A stretch of 64,000 nt of DNA from Cognatitamlana onchidii (GCF_004804355.1 NZ_SRWZ01000002.1:186001-250000); one strand, 5' to 3'. Positions 19,521 to 29,031 are shown, counted from the first letter of the stretch. Made by a program: numbers and translations. Notes: generated by a model not told the origin, from the letters alone.

Positions 19521-20099
19521 TTAGTCTAAAGAACTTAAATACGAAACTAATTGGGTTATTGCTTTTCCGCGGTGTCCAATTTTATTCTTTAATTCCAAAT
19601 CCATTTGAGCAAAGGTCTTTTGGTACGATTCAGGTTTGAAAATGGGATCGTAGCCAAAACCTTTTTTTCCTATTTTTTCTTGAGTTATTTCTCCTTTGCA
19701 AATACCTTTAAATGTTATGACTTTTCCTTTAATATGTAAGGCTATAACCGTTTTAAATTGGGCTTCTCGAGAGGAGCCCTTTTCTAATTCCGATAACACT
19801 TTTTTCATATTATCATCCGAATTTTTTTGAGGACCTGCATATCTGGCCGAATACACTCCGGGAGCTCCGTTTAAAGCATTAATCTCTAAGCCTGTATCAT
19901 CTGCAAAACAATCGTATCCATAATTAGATTTTATGTACTCCGCCTTTTGTATGGCATTACCTTCAATAGTATTTTGTGTTTCAGGAATATCTTCCAAGCA
20001 ATTAATATCTTTTAAACTTAGTAATGAAATATGTTTAGGTATTAGAGCTTGAACTTCCTTTAATTTATTTAAGTTATTGGTTGCGAATACGAGTTGCAT
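19521..20099 (-). CDS. rdgB: Non-canonical purine NTP pyrophosphatase (RdgB/HAM1)
   Basis: The 192-residue protein hydrolyses dITP, ITP and XTP to the monophosphates, keeping deaminated purines out of nucleic acids. It opens with MQLVFATNNLNKLKEVQALI, in which the N-terminal nucleotide-binding (S/T)xNxxK motif is clear, then FADDTGLEINALNGAPGVYS (about residues 65-85) and GKKGFGYDPIF. The ATG at 20099 was chosen because the family's conserved MxLVFATNN begins there; the upstream TTG at 20126 is unlikely. Length matches the family. Confidence 0.95.
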   Translation of the reverse strand: MQLVFATNNLNKLKEVQALIPKHISLLSLKDINCLEDIPETQNTIEGNAIQKAEYIKSNYGYDCFADDTGLEINALNGAPGVYSARYAGPQKNSDDNMKKVLSELEKGSSREAQFKTVIALHIKGKVITFKGICKGEITQEKIGKKGFGYDPIFKPESYQKTFAQMDLELKNKIGHRGKAITQLVSYLSSLD

Positions 20100-20179
20100 A
20101 ATGAAAAAGAAATATTTAAATTTCAAAATTACTGCGATATTGATTTAAACGAAATAAAAAAAAGGATAAATTCGAAAAT

Positions 20180-21190
20180 ATGGATAGAATAATTAAAACG
20201 GGAGTCTTGTCTTTTGGTATGTCGGGTAGCCTATTTCATTGCCCGTTTTTAAAGATACACCCTGGCTTTGAGCTAACGGCTATTGTAGAACGATCCGTTA
20301 AAAAGGCAATTATGACTTACCCTAAAATAATTAGCTATGACAATGTAGACGATCTATTGGCACAAGCTGATATTGAATTGGTTGTTGTGAATACCCCAAG
20401 CTCGACGCATTTCGAATTTGCTATGAAAGCGTTAAAAGCAAAAAAACACGTACTTGTGGAGAAGCCTTTTACTGTTAAGGCTTCTCATGCAAAAGCCCTG
20501 TATGAAGAAGCTAGCAAACAAAACCGATGTATTATGCCATTTCAAAATAGGCGATATGATAGTGATTTTTTATCTGTGAAACATATGGTTGAATCTGGCA
20601 GACTAGGGCAATTAATTGAAGTACACTTTAGGTATGATAGATACAGGTATAATATTTCTGATAATATCACTAAAGAGTCTAATGTCCCTGGAAATGGTGT
20701 TTTATATAATTTGGGTCCTCATTTGGTTGATGCGGCATTGGCATTATTTGGGGAACCAATTGAATGGACAAAATTTACTGGTAAAAACCGACCAAATACA
20801 GAAGTAGATGATTATGCGTATGTTCAATTAACGTATAAAAATGGGCTGCACGTTTTTTTAACCACTAGTTTATTGGTGGCAAATATTCCACCTGCGTTTG
20901 TCTTGCATGGTTCAAAGGGATCATATACTAAGCATCGATGCGATACTCAAGAAAGACAATTGCAATCTGGTTTGTCTCCAAACGACCCTAACTTCGGGTT
21001 GGAGCAGCCAAATCAAGAAGGTGTATTGGTTACTATAGATAATGAAGTGTCAAAAACGGAAAAGATTAAATCTGTTCAGGGATCCTATTTAAAGGTGTTC
21101 GATGCTGTTTATGACACTTTGATTTTTGAACAACCATTTCCAGTAACAGAATTACAAGTAGTTAAACAAATAGAGATATTAGAAAGTTAA
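20180..21190 (+). CDS. Gfo/Idh/MocA-family oxidoreductase
   Basis: The 336-residue protein has an N-terminal Rossmann domain (GVLSFGMSGSLFHCPFLKIHP) and the family motif VLVEKPFTVKA (about residues 93-103), with the catalytic lysine, followed by the C-terminal alpha/beta domain with LGPHLVDAALALFG. It is an NAD(P)-dependent oxidoreductase acting on a sugar, polyol or related compound. The first loop reads GMSGSLFH, and the family's usual GxGxxG is only partly kept (G-x-S-G). The substrate cannot be deduced. It is divergent from rdgB and no sugar-catabolic genes are next to it. Confidence 0.88.
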   Translation: MDRIIKTGVLSFGMSGSLFHCPFLKIHPGFELTAIVERSVKKAIMTYPKIISYDNVDDLLAQADIELVVVNTPSSTHFEFAMKALKAKKHVLVEKPFTVKASHAKALYEEASKQNRCIMPFQNRRYDSDFLSVKHMVESGRLGQLIEVHFRYDRYRYNISDNITKESNVPGNGVLYNLGPHLVDAALALFGEPIEWTKFTGKNRPNTEVDDYAYVQLTYKNGLHVFLTTSLLVANIPPAFVLHGSKGSYTKHRCDTQERQLQSGLSPNDPNFGLEQPNQEGVLVTIDNEVSKTEKIKSVQGSYLKVFDAVYDTLIFEQPFPVTELQVVKQIEILES

Positions 21191-21339
21191 AATACCTGCC
21201 AATAGGTCTAAGGATCTCATCTGCTTTGAACCTTTAATTTGATATTTTTTTTATAGTTTTTTTATGATTTTTGTTAATTTCTGTTGTGCAAAATTCTTGT
21301 ATCTTTCCAATGAAATATAAATAAAAAAAGAGAACGATT

Positions 21340-21639
21340 ATGACAGTAAACATTCAGTATGTAGGAGTCGATGTAAGCGAAACACTTTCAGCTTTCACGA
21401 AAGAAAAACTAGAAAAGATTTTTAACAGATATGAGTTTTTAATAAGTGCGTCTGTACACTTTAAACAAGATGAGAAGAATCACACTGAAGGTAAAATTTG
21501 CAATATAGAGTTAAGTTTACCAGGTCCAAGAATATTTGCAACATCTAATGAGCGTAATTTTGAAGTATCGGTTAGAGAAACCATTAGCGATTTAGAGCGC
21601 CAGCTTAAAAAAAGAAAGCAAGTTTATAAAACGCACTAG
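21340..21639 (+). CDS. hpf: Ribosome hibernation promoting factor, short form (HPF/RaiA)
   Basis: The 99-residue protein matches the short HPF/YfiA family that binds the 30S decoding centre and inactivates ribosomes in stationary phase. It has the beta-alpha-beta-beta-beta-alpha layout (VNIQYVGVDVSETLSAFTKE, then HTEGKICNIELSLPGPRIFA) and a basic C-terminus ending LKKRKQVYKTH. The long-form C-terminal dimerisation domain is absent. The TAG stop at 21637-21639 overlaps the convergent rlmH stop. A TATCTTTC sequence at 21300-21307 is a possible but imperfect -7 element. Confidence 0.92.
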   Translation: MTVNIQYVGVDVSETLSAFTKEKLEKIFNRYEFLISASVHFKQDEKNHTEGKICNIELSLPGPRIFATSNERNFEVSVRETISDLERQLKKRKQVYKTH

Positions 21640-22109
21640 CGATGATGGTAGGGTTCGTTTTTTAAAATGGTAAAACCCCTGTAAAGTTGCTCGATAAAAA
21701 ATAAACGAATCATTTGATGGGAAAAGGTCATTTTCGATAATGACAGTTTCCCATTTGATTTTTTATAGAGGTCTTCCGAAAATCCATAAGGGCCTCCAAT
21801 AACAAAAACCAGTTGTTTAATACCTGAATTCATATGTTTTTGCAGGTAAGAAGAAAAACCTACCGAATCAAATTGTTTTCCGTTTTCATCAAGTAATATC
21901 ATAATATCCGATGGGTTTAACTTTTTTAAAATAAGTTCTCCTTCTTTTTGTTTTTGAACGCTTTCACTTAGGTTTTTACTATTCTTAATATCAGGAATAA
22001 TTTCCAAGGAAAACTTAATGTAATGCCCAAGCCGTTTTATATAATTATCCATTAATTGGATAAGTGCTTTATTGTCGGTTTTGCCTATGGCAATAAGTCT
22101 TATAGTCAT
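21636..22109 (-). CDS. rlmH: 23S rRNA (pseudouridine1915-N3)-methyltransferase RlmH
   Basis: The 157-residue SPOUT methyltransferase N3-methylates pseudouridine 1915 in helix 69 of 23S rRNA. Visible features are MTIRLIAIGKTDNKALIQLM at the N-terminus, LLDENGKQFDSVGFSSYLQK, VFVIGGPYGFSED (about residues 100-115; the SAM-binding knot) and the C-terminal MTFSHQMIRLFFIEQLYRGF with HHR at the end. Length matches E. coli RlmH (155). Its stop shares the palindrome CTAG (21636-21639) with the convergent hpf stop. A TAATTTTG -7-like box lies at 22115-22122 on the minus strand. Confidence 0.95.
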   Translation of the reverse strand: MTIRLIAIGKTDNKALIQLMDNYIKRLGHYIKFSLEIIPDIKNSKNLSESVQKQKEGELILKKLNPSDIMILLDENGKQFDSVGFSSYLQKHMNSGIKQLVFVIGGPYGFSEDLYKKSNGKLSLSKMTFSHQMIRLFFIEQLYRGFTILKNEPYHHR

Positions 22110-22210
22110 AAAATCAAAATTAGTCTTTCGTATTTAAGAATAACGCATTGAAATATTAAGAAAAATAAAAATTTCGTAAAAGTAAAATTTAATTTAGTAA
22201 ATCAATTTCT

Positions 22211-22218
22211 TATTTTTG
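22211..22218 (+). promoter_or_regulatory. -7 promoter box (TATTTTTG) of nadC
   Basis: TATTTTTG at 22211-22218 matches TAnnTTTG exactly and lies 21 bp before the nadC ATG. The -33 region is TTTA-like rather than TTTG, so this is a moderate call. Confidence 0.45.
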
Positions 22219-22239
22219 CTGCAAAATCTCAAAAAAATT

Positions 22240-23100
22240 ATGATTACACAAGAGCAGTTTGATACCGAAGTAAAATCGATAATTGCAAATGCTATTCGAG
22301 AAGATGTAGGAGATGGTGACCATAGCTCATTAGCTTGTATCCCTGAAAATGCAAGAGGAAAGGCAAAGTTGTTGGTGAAAGATAAAGGGATAATAGGAGG
22401 TGTTAATTTTGCGAAAAAGGTGTTTGCTTATGTGGACAAGAATTTAAAATTAGATGTTCGAATAGAAGATGGAACAGAGGTTACATATGGAGATGTGGTC
22501 ATGTATATTGAAGGGCCATCACAATCTATTTTAAAAGCTGAAAGAACGGTGCTTAATGCGATGCAACGCATGAGCGCCATTGCTACGAAAACAAGAACGT
22601 TTGTAAATCTTGTTGAAGGTACAAAAACAGGGATTTTAGATACTAGAAAAACCACTCCAGGAATTCGTGTTTTAGAAAAATGGGCTGTAAAAATTGGAGG
22701 GGGAGAAAATCATAGATTTGCACTTTATGATATGATTATGCTTAAAGACAATCATATTGATTTTGCCGGAGGAATAACTAAGGCCATTGAAATGTCTAAG
22801 CAGTACTTAAGAGAAACTGGTAAGAATTTACAAATCATGGTTGAAGCCAGGGATTTAGTTGAGGTAGAAGAAATTTTAAGCAACGACGGTGTTTATAGAA
22901 TTTTATTGGATAATTTCGATTACGAAGATACACGGAAGGCCGTTCAATTGATTGGCGATAAATGTTTGACAGAATCTTCAGGGAATATTAATGAAACTAC
23001 CATTAGGCATTATGCCGAATGCGGGGTAAACTATATATCTTGTGGAGCACTTACACATTCCGTGCATAACATGGATTTGAGTTTAAAAGCCATGAAGTAA
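22240..23100 (+). CDS. nadC: Nicotinate-nucleotide pyrophosphorylase (carboxylating)
   Basis: The 286-residue enzyme converts quinolinate and PRPP to nicotinate mononucleotide in NAD synthesis. Visible are REDVGDGDHSSLACIPENAR (about residues 20-39), ERTVLNAMQRMSAIATKT (about 100-117), GILDTRKTTPGIRVLEKWAV with its RKTTPG hallmark, GGGENHRFALYDMIMLKDNH, and SSGNINETTIRHYAECGVNY. Length and all motifs are normal. The ATG at 22240 was preferred over a TTG at 22216 which lies inside the promoter box. No nadA or nadB is next to it. Confidence 0.95.
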   Translation: MITQEQFDTEVKSIIANAIREDVGDGDHSSLACIPENARGKAKLLVKDKGIIGGVNFAKKVFAYVDKNLKLDVRIEDGTEVTYGDVVMYIEGPSQSILKAERTVLNAMQRMSAIATKTRTFVNLVEGTKTGILDTRKTTPGIRVLEKWAVKIGGGENHRFALYDMIMLKDNHIDFAGGITKAIEMSKQYLRETGKNLQIMVEARDLVEVEEILSNDGVYRILLDNFDYEDTRKAVQLIGDKCLTESSGNINETTIRHYAECGVNYISCGALTHSVHNMDLSLKAMK

Positions 23101-23183
23101 GAAATCTTTTTTTAATTTTTAGGAGCACCTAGAAACATTCTTAATTTTAATAACTTTGTTTTGATAGCTCAAAACAAATATTA

Positions 23184-24131
23184 ATGACAAAACCCATTGA
23201 GGATAAACTTGATAAGATTCCGGTAATAAATTTATTGGTTGGCTTATTAAAGAAGTTGAAGCTTCCCGGGCTTGAGGGCTTGTCTTTTTACGATTTAATT
23301 GAGTTGTATATTACGGGCATTGTAAAGGGGGCTTTAACAACAAGAGCCAGTGCCATAGCTTTTAGTTTTTTTACTGCAATATTTCCGTTTTTACTATTTG
23401 TCTTAATAGTTATACCCTATATCCCAATTGACGATTTTAAGATAGAGTTTTTGAAATTTCTTGAGTCTTTTTTACCGCCTAGTACCTCCGACTTCTTTTT
23501 TGCCAATATATTCGAAAATATTGATAATTCGCAAAGAGGTGGCTTACTGTCATCAGTATTTTTACTATCCATCATTTTAATGGCAAATGGGGTTAATGCT
23601 GTTTTTTCAGGTTTTGAGAATTCGTATCATGAACAAACCACAAGAAGTATTTATAAGCAGTATTTATATGCGATGAGCATCGCCCTCATTCTAGCATTTT
23701 TGCTTATCATTACTATTGCTGTTCTCGGGTATTTCCAACTATACATAGTACAAGGTGTTCTTCACGCTTTTGAGAATACAGGTATAGATTTGAGTAATAG
23801 CGGGGTGTTTTGGACCAATGTAGTAAAATATGTGTTTTTCGTCATTATGGTTTATTTAGCTACAGCGACTTTGTACTATTTTGGAACTAAAGAGGGGAAG
23901 CACTCTAAGTTTTTCTCTGTAGGCGCTTTGTTTACAACACTTTTAATTATTTTAACATCGTACTTGTTTGGTATTTATATAGAGAATTTTAGTCAGTATA
24001 ATAAGCTCTATGGTTCAATAGGTGCGCTATTAATTTTACTGTTATACCTATGGCTTAATTCAAATATCTTGTTATTAGGATATGAGCTTAATGCGTCATT
24101 AAATAATTTGAAAAAACAAAGAAAGAAATGA
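23184..24131 (+). CDS. YihY/BrkB-family membrane protein
   Basis: The 315-residue protein has six predicted membrane segments (about residues 60-80, 125-145, 165-190, 215-240, 250-270, 280-305) and the YihY family's motif TTRASAIAFSFFTAIFPFLL. Family members were once thought to be ribonuclease BN, which is now known to be wrong; their role is unresolved. An exact TAACTTTG box at 23151-23158 may be its -7 element. Its stop overlaps the next gene's ATG by 4 bp, so it starts a BrkB-DUF2147-PriA unit. Confidence 0.9.
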   Translation: MTKPIEDKLDKIPVINLLVGLLKKLKLPGLEGLSFYDLIELYITGIVKGALTTRASAIAFSFFTAIFPFLLFVLIVIPYIPIDDFKIEFLKFLESFLPPSTSDFFFANIFENIDNSQRGGLLSSVFLLSIILMANGVNAVFSGFENSYHEQTTRSIYKQYLYAMSIALILAFLLIITIAVLGYFQLYIVQGVLHAFENTGIDLSNSGVFWTNVVKYVFFVIMVYLATATLYYFGTKEGKHSKFFSVGALFTTLLIILTSYLFGIYIENFSQYNKLYGSIGALLILLLYLWLNSNILLLGYELNASLNNLKKQRKK

Positions 24132-24556
24132 AAAAAAACATACTCATATGCTTGGTTTTGGTGCTACCTATGTTTTCTAATGGTCAAGATATTTTTGGTA
24201 AATGGAAAACTATTGATGATGAAACAGGAGAAGAAAAATCCATTGTAGAAATTTATCGAGATAATGGAAAAGTTTATGGGAAGATAGTTGAAATATTGAA
24301 CAAAGAACGCAAAGATGCGTTATGCACAAAATGTGATGGCTCTTATAAAAACAAACCTATTCTTGGTATGGTAATTTTAAAGGACATGATTAAGAAAGGT
24401 AATGGTTATGAAGGAGGAACCATTATTAATCCTAGTAAAGGAAAAACATATAAATGCAAAATTTGGTTAGAAGATACGAATGTTAATATTTTAAATGTCC
24501 GTGGGTATATTGCTTTTTTATTTGCTACTCAAAATTGGGAACGCGTCATTAATTAA
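24128..24556 (+). CDS. Secreted DUF2147 domain protein
   Basis: The 142-residue protein has an N-terminal signal peptide (MKKNILICLVLVLPMFSNGQ) and a DUF2147 domain with FGKWKTIDDETGEEKSIVEI, a CTKC motif near residue 75, and the closing AFLFATQNWERV. It is probably periplasmic or outer-membrane associated. The family has no established function. It overlaps the BrkB gene by 4 bp and lies 10 bp before priA. Confidence 0.88.
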   Translation: MKKNILICLVLVLPMFSNGQDIFGKWKTIDDETGEEKSIVEIYRDNGKVYGKIVEILNKERKDALCTKCDGSYKNKPILGMVILKDMIKKGNGYEGGTIINPSKGKTYKCKIWLEDTNVNILNVRGYIAFLFATQNWERVIN

Positions 24557-24566
24557 ATGATTATTC

Positions 24567-27014
24567 ATGTATTTTATTGATGTCATAATTCCTATTCCTC
24601 TACAAAAGTTATTCACTTATAGGGTAACACATGCAGAAGCTGAATTTTTAAAAACTGGTATGCGGGTTTCTGTTTCTTTTGGCAAATCCAAAATCTATAC
24701 AGCCCTTGTTTTTAGTGTCCATAACAAGGTTCCACTTACATATGAAGCAAAAGACATTGAGCAAATTTTAGATGAAGTCCCCATCGTAAATACCAAGCAA
24801 CTAAAGATTTGGGAATGGATTGCTAATTATTATATGTGCACGTTAGGAGATGTTATGAGAGCAGCGTTACCAAATGCATTTATTTTAGAAAGTGAAACGA
24901 TTATAAAGGGTGGCAACGGGGTTTTTGATGAATCGGTTTTAAAAGACGATGAGTTTTTAATTTATGAAGCTTTGCAGCATCAGTCATCGCTTAAAATTCA
25001 TGATATTTCCAACATACTTGATAAGAAAACGGTGCTTCCTGTGATAAAGCGTTTACTGGAAAAAGAAGCTATTGTTGTTGAAGAAGAGGTGTATGAAAAA
25101 TACAAACCTAAGCTAGTAAGGTACGTTAAGATGCATTCTAAATTTTCTTCAGAAAAAGCACTTCATGACTTGCTTGATGGTTTAAATCGAGCACCAAAGC
25201 AAAGTAAGGTAGTACTAAGTTTATTCTCTATTTCAAGTAAAACGAAAAAGCCTGTTAAAGTATCAGATTTGGTAAAACAGAGCGATACCTCAAGCGCTAT
25301 CATTAAAACATTAATTGACAAGGAAATTCTTGAGGAATATTTTATTCAAACAGATAGGGTAGTATACTCTGGTGAGGATACAGAGACTTCAAAGCTTTTA
25401 AATACATATCAGCAAACAGCCTTATCTAAAATCAAATCGTTGTTTAATACTTATAATACCGTTTTATTGCATGGCGTTACATCTTCTGGAAAAACAGAGG
25501 TGTATGCAAAGCTTATAGAAGACACGCTTAAGCAGGATAAGCAGGTGCTTTATTTGTTGCCAGAAATAGCTTTAACAGCACAGTTAATTACAAGGTTGCA
25601 GAATTATTTTGGAGAGCAGGTAGCTGTTTTTCATTCGAAATATTCAACTCATGAACGGGTGGAAGTTTGGAACAACGTTTTAAATAATGAACGTAAAGCA
25701 CAGGTAGTGTTAGGAGCTAGATCATCTATATTTTTGCCATTTCATAATCTGGGGTTAGTTATAGTGGATGAAGAGCATGAACAATCATATAAGCAGTTTG
25801 ACCCAGCCCCAAGATACCATGCCAGAGATGCCGCCATAGTTCTAGCAAACATGCATGGTGCTAAGGTGCTTTTAGGTTCGGCAACCCCAAGCTTAGAAAG
25901 TTATTATAATGCTAAGCAAGAAAAATATGGTTTTGTTGAATTGCTATATCGTTACAATAATGTGTTAATGCCGGACATAGAGCTTGTGGATATAAAAGAT
26001 AAGCTTAAAAAAAAGCGAATGAAAGGGCATTTTAGCGATAGGCTTATCGCGGAGATGAATGAGACGTTAACGGAAGGCTATCAAATAATTTTGTTTCAAA
26101 ACAGACGTGGTTTTTCTCCTGTTATAGAATGTGTTACTTGTGGACATGCTCCTCAATGTCCAAATTGCGATGTAAGTTTAACTTATCATCAATATAGACA
26201 TCAATTACGATGTCATTATTGTGGTTATAATACAGCCATGCATAAAACGTGTGAAGCTTGTGGTAGCCCAGAAATGGATAGTAAGGGTTTTGGTACAGAG
26301 CAGATAGAAGAGGAGGCCAAGTTATTGTTTTCAGATTATAAGGTGGCGAGAATGGATTTAGATACTACTCGAGGTAAACATGGATACGAAAAAATTATTA
26401 CCGCTTTAGAGCAGCAAGAAATTGATATTTTAATAGGTACGCAAATGCTGACTAAAGGTTTAGATTTTAGAAATGTAAAATTGGTTGGAATTATGAATGC
26501 AGATAATATGCTCAACTTTCCTGATTTTAGAGCACACGAAAGAAGTTTCCAATTAATGGTACAGGTTTCTGGCAGGGCTGGAAGAACTGAAGAACGCGGA
26601 AAAGTACTTGTTCAAACATATAATCCGAATCATAATATTCTTCAGCAGGTCTCAACTAATAATTATGGAGAGATGTATAAGGAGCAAATGAACGACCGCT
26701 ATAACTTTAAATATCCGCCAATTTATAAGCAGATAAAGATAACTTTAAAACACAAGGATTATAATAGAGTTGAGACAGCCTCTATTTGGTACGCTAAGTC
26801 TGTAAGGCAATTATTTGGAGATTTTGTTCTAGGTCCCGAGGCACCTCCAGTTGCTAGAATACGAAATCAATTTCATAAAAATATTCTGGTAAAAATTCCA
26901 AAAAAGCAATCGCTATCAAAAACAAAAGAAGCTATTATTAAAATAAACAATAGCTTCTTTAGTATAAAAGATTTTCGGTCGGTTAAAGTAGTTTTAAATG
27001 TCGATAACTTTTAA
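24567..27014 (+). CDS. priA: Primosomal replication protein N' (PriA helicase)
   Basis: The 815-residue protein restarts stalled replication forks. The N-terminal 3'BD domain is seen as MYFIDVIIPIPLQKLFTYRV. The helicase core has the Walker A LLHGVTSSGKTEVYAKL (about residues 300-316), Walker B VDEEHEQSYKQFDPAPRYHARD, then eight zinc-binding cysteines in ECVTCGHAPQCPNCD and CHYCGYN...CEACG, and the DRGF-like GRAGRTEERGKVLVQTYNP near 670-690. Length is normal. It is the last gene of the unit, convergent with the LytTR regulator at a gap of 15 bp. Confidence 0.96.
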   Translation: MYFIDVIIPIPLQKLFTYRVTHAEAEFLKTGMRVSVSFGKSKIYTALVFSVHNKVPLTYEAKDIEQILDEVPIVNTKQLKIWEWIANYYMCTLGDVMRAALPNAFILESETIIKGGNGVFDESVLKDDEFLIYEALQHQSSLKIHDISNILDKKTVLPVIKRLLEKEAIVVEEEVYEKYKPKLVRYVKMHSKFSSEKALHDLLDGLNRAPKQSKVVLSLFSISSKTKKPVKVSDLVKQSDTSSAIIKTLIDKEILEEYFIQTDRVVYSGEDTETSKLLNTYQQTALSKIKSLFNTYNTVLLHGVTSSGKTEVYAKLIEDTLKQDKQVLYLLPEIALTAQLITRLQNYFGEQVAVFHSKYSTHERVEVWNNVLNNERKAQVVLGARSSIFLPFHNLGLVIVDEEHEQSYKQFDPAPRYHARDAAIVLANMHGAKVLLGSATPSLESYYNAKQEKYGFVELLYRYNNVLMPDIELVDIKDKLKKKRMKGHFSDRLIAEMNETLTEGYQIILFQNRRGFSPVIECVTCGHAPQCPNCDVSLTYHQYRHQLRCHYCGYNTAMHKTCEACGSPEMDSKGFGTEQIEEEAKLLFSDYKVARMDLDTTRGKHGYEKIITALEQQEIDILIGTQMLTKGLDFRNVKLVGIMNADNMLNFPDFRAHERSFQLMVQVSGRAGRTEERGKVLVQTYNPNHNILQQVSTNNYGEMYKEQMNDRYNFKYPPIYKQIKITLKHKDYNRVETASIWYAKSVRQLFGDFVLGPEAPPVARIRNQFHKNILVKIPKKQSLSKTKEAIIKINNSFFSIKDFRSVKVVLNVDNF

Positions 27015-27029
27015 TTTAGTTGTTGGTTT

Positions 27030-27725
27030 CTAAATATTATTTAAAGCGTCAACAAGTTGGGTCTTTTTATTTCTACTTAAAGGAATTTCGTAGGCTCCAA
27101 CTTCAACATTTTTACTGTTAAACCTGTCAATCTTGTCTAGATTAACGATATAAGATTTGTGTATTCTTAAGAATTTACCCTCGGGCAGTTCTGCTTCAAA
27201 AGCTTTCATGGTTGATAAAACAACTAAGCTGTTTTCTTCGGTAACTAACTTTACATAATCACCTAAAGCCTCAATCCATTTAATATCCTTAATGTATACT
27301 TTACGCTTTTTAAGATTACTTTTTACAAAAATGTGTTCACCATCTTCTTCTTTAAAGTCTTGAGTAAGTCTGTGCTGCTCTAAGGCTTTGTCGACAGAGG
27401 TATTGAAACGTTCTCTTGTAATGGGTTTGTGTAAGTAATCGGTAGCGTCATAATTAAACGCTTTAAAAGCATATTCTGTTTTACCGGTTACGAAAATAAT
27501 TTGGGGTTTGTTGTTTAATACGTCTAAAAGTTCAAATCCATTTAGCACTGGCATTTCAATGTCTAAGAAGATTAAATCAACTTGATGCGTATTTAAACCA
27601 TTTTTAGTCTCTAAAGCACTACTGTACTCTGCAATTAAGTTGAGAGAGGGGTGATTCTCTACTAACTTAACGATAGAGAGACGTTGTATTGCTGAATCGT
27701 CTACTACTACACAGTTTAAAGTCAT
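27030..27725 (-). CDS. LytTR-family response regulator
   Basis: The 231-residue protein has a receiver domain (residues about 1-120) with VVVDDSAIQ, the phospho-acceptor aspartate in LIFLDIEMPVLNGFE, IIFVTG and KPI, and a C-terminal LytTR DNA-binding domain (about 135-231) with RKVYIKDIKWIEALGDYVKL, RIHKSYIVNLDKI and IPLSRNKKTQL. It should bind DNA on phosphorylation. No histidine kinase gene is beside it, so it is an orphan regulator here. The ATG at 27725 is the natural start; an upstream in-frame extension to 27794 is not needed. Confidence 0.9.
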   Translation of the reverse strand: MTLNCVVVDDSAIQRLSIVKLVENHPSLNLIAEYSSALETKNGLNTHQVDLIFLDIEMPVLNGFELLDVLNNKPQIIFVTGKTEYAFKAFNYDATDYLHKPITRERFNTSVDKALEQHRLTQDFKEEDGEHIFVKSNLKKRKVYIKDIKWIEALGDYVKLVTEENSLVVLSTMKAFEAELPEGKFLRIHKSYIVNLDKIDRFNSKNVEVGAYEIPLSRNKKTQLVDALNNI

Positions 27726-27871
27726 AACATTTATATTATTTCGGTTAAGATATCGACAATAGTACAAAAAATTCGGCTTAAAACCAAAAAACATCGGTAA
27801 AGTGCTTATTTTAACATAATTTTAACAATTTTTAATCAGTTAAAATTGCTAATAAATAAGAAGAGAGAATA

Positions 27872-27902
27872 TTGTGTAATATATAGAAATTATTTATTTT
27901 TG
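27872..27902 (+). promoter_or_regulatory. Promoter of rpsF-rpsR-rplI operon
   Basis: TTG at 27872-27874, 20 bp spacer and TATTTTTG at 27895-27902 match the Bacteroidota promoter consensus (TTTG-N19-TAnnTTTG) closely. The rpsF ATG lies 32 bp downstream. This promoter is a useful local standard for the alginate promoters. Confidence 0.7.
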
Positions 27903-27933
27903 CAGCCAATTTTTAACAATAAAAACGATTTTT

Positions 27934-28272
27934 ATGAATCATTATGAAACTGTTTTCATCTTAAATCCCGTTTTATCTGAAGATCAGATAAAGGAAACAG
28001 TAAAGAAATATGAAGATTTTCTTGTTTCTAACGGCGCTAAGATGGTATCGAAAGAAGATTGGGGGCTTAAAAAATTAGCTTACCCTATTCAAAACAAGAA
28101 AAGTGGGTTTTATCACTTATTCGAGTATCAAGTGCCAGGAGAGGTTATTGATGCTTTAGAAGTAGAATTTAGACGTGATGAGCGCTTTATGCGTTATTTA
28201 ACTGTGAAGTTAGATAAACATGCTGTTGCTTGGGCAGAGAGAAGAAGAGATAAACTTAAACAAAAAGCTTAA
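27934..28272 (+). CDS. rpsF: 30S ribosomal protein S6
   Basis: The 112-residue protein binds 16S rRNA with S18 in the platform of the small subunit. The sequence [20 protein letters not shown] and [20 protein letters not shown] are the standard S6 motifs. It is the first gene of an operon rpsF-rpsR-rplI, with only 2 bp before rpsR. Confidence 0.97.
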   Translation: MNHYETVFILNPVLSEDQIKETVKKYEDFLVSNGAKMVSKEDWGLKKLAYPIQNKKSGFYHLFEYQVPGEVIDALEVEFRRDERFMRYLTVKLDKHAVAWAERRRDKLKQKA

Positions 28273-28274
28273 TT

Positions 28275-28571
28275 ATGTCATCAATAGAACAACAATCAAA
28301 AGGAAAAAAAGACGGTGAAATTAGATATTTAACACCGCTTAATATTGAAACTAATAAGCAAAAGAAATATTGTCGTTTCAAAAAGTCTGGAATTAAATAT
28401 ATTGATTATAAAGATCCAGATTTCTTATTAAAGTTTGTAAACGAGCAAGGTAAAATTTTACCTAGACGTTTAACAGGTACTTCATTAAAGTATCAAAGAA
28501 AAGTGTCTGTTGCCGTAAAAAGAGCACGTCACTTAGCATTGATGCCATACGTAGCAGATTTATTAAAATAA
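28275..28571 (+). CDS. rpsR: 30S ribosomal protein S18
   Basis: The 98-residue protein is S18, seen from [39 protein letters not shown] and the C-terminal [11 protein letters not shown]. It has a longer, polar N-terminus (about 25 residues) than E. coli S18 (75), common in Bacteroidota. It lies between rpsF and rplI. Confidence 0.97.
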   Translation: MSSIEQQSKGKKDGEIRYLTPLNIETNKQKKYCRFKKSGIKYIDYKDPDFLLKFVNEQGKILPRRLTGTSLKYQRKVSVAVKRARHLALMPYVADLLK

Positions 28572-28584
28572 AATACACATAACA

Positions 28585-29031
28585 ATGGAACTTATATTAA
28601 AACAAGACGTTGAAAATTTAGGATTTAAAGACGATGTTGTAACAGTTAAGAACGGTTATGGTAGAAATTTTTTAATTCCTCAAGGACAGGCTATTTTGGC
28701 TACAGTTTCTGCAAAGAAAGTATTAGCTGAGAATTTGAAGCAACGTGCTTTCAAAGAAAAGAAAATAGTTGATGATGCCAATAAAATTGCAGAAGCTATA
28801 AAGGCATTAGAAATTAAAATACCAGCAAAGGTTGGTTCTGGAGACAAATTATTTGGATCTGTAAATAATATAGATGTTGCTGCTGCTTTAGAAAAAGAGG
28901 GTCAAACTATTGATAAAAAATTCATTACAGTTACTACGGTAAAACGTTTAGGTAAGTATACTGCTGTTATTCGTTTACACAGAGAAGTATCTGTAGATCT
29001 TGATTTTGAAGTAATTGCACAAGCAAGCTAA
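28585..29031 (+). CDS. rplI: 50S ribosomal protein L9
   Basis: The 148-residue protein is L9, with the N-terminal domain MELILKQDVENLGFKDDVV and the conserved VKNGYGRNFLIPQGQA, then the linker helix and the C-terminal domain (KVGSGDKLFGSVNNIDVAAA). It bridges ribosomes in polysomes and helps keep reading frame. It is the last gene of the operon; a strong terminator follows. Confidence 0.97.
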   Translation: MELILKQDVENLGFKDDVVTVKNGYGRNFLIPQGQAILATVSAKKVLAENLKQRAFKEKKIVDDANKIAEAIKALEIKIPAKVGSGDKLFGSVNNIDVAAALEKEGQTIDKKFITVTTVKRLGKYTAVIRLHREVSVDLDFEVIAQAS

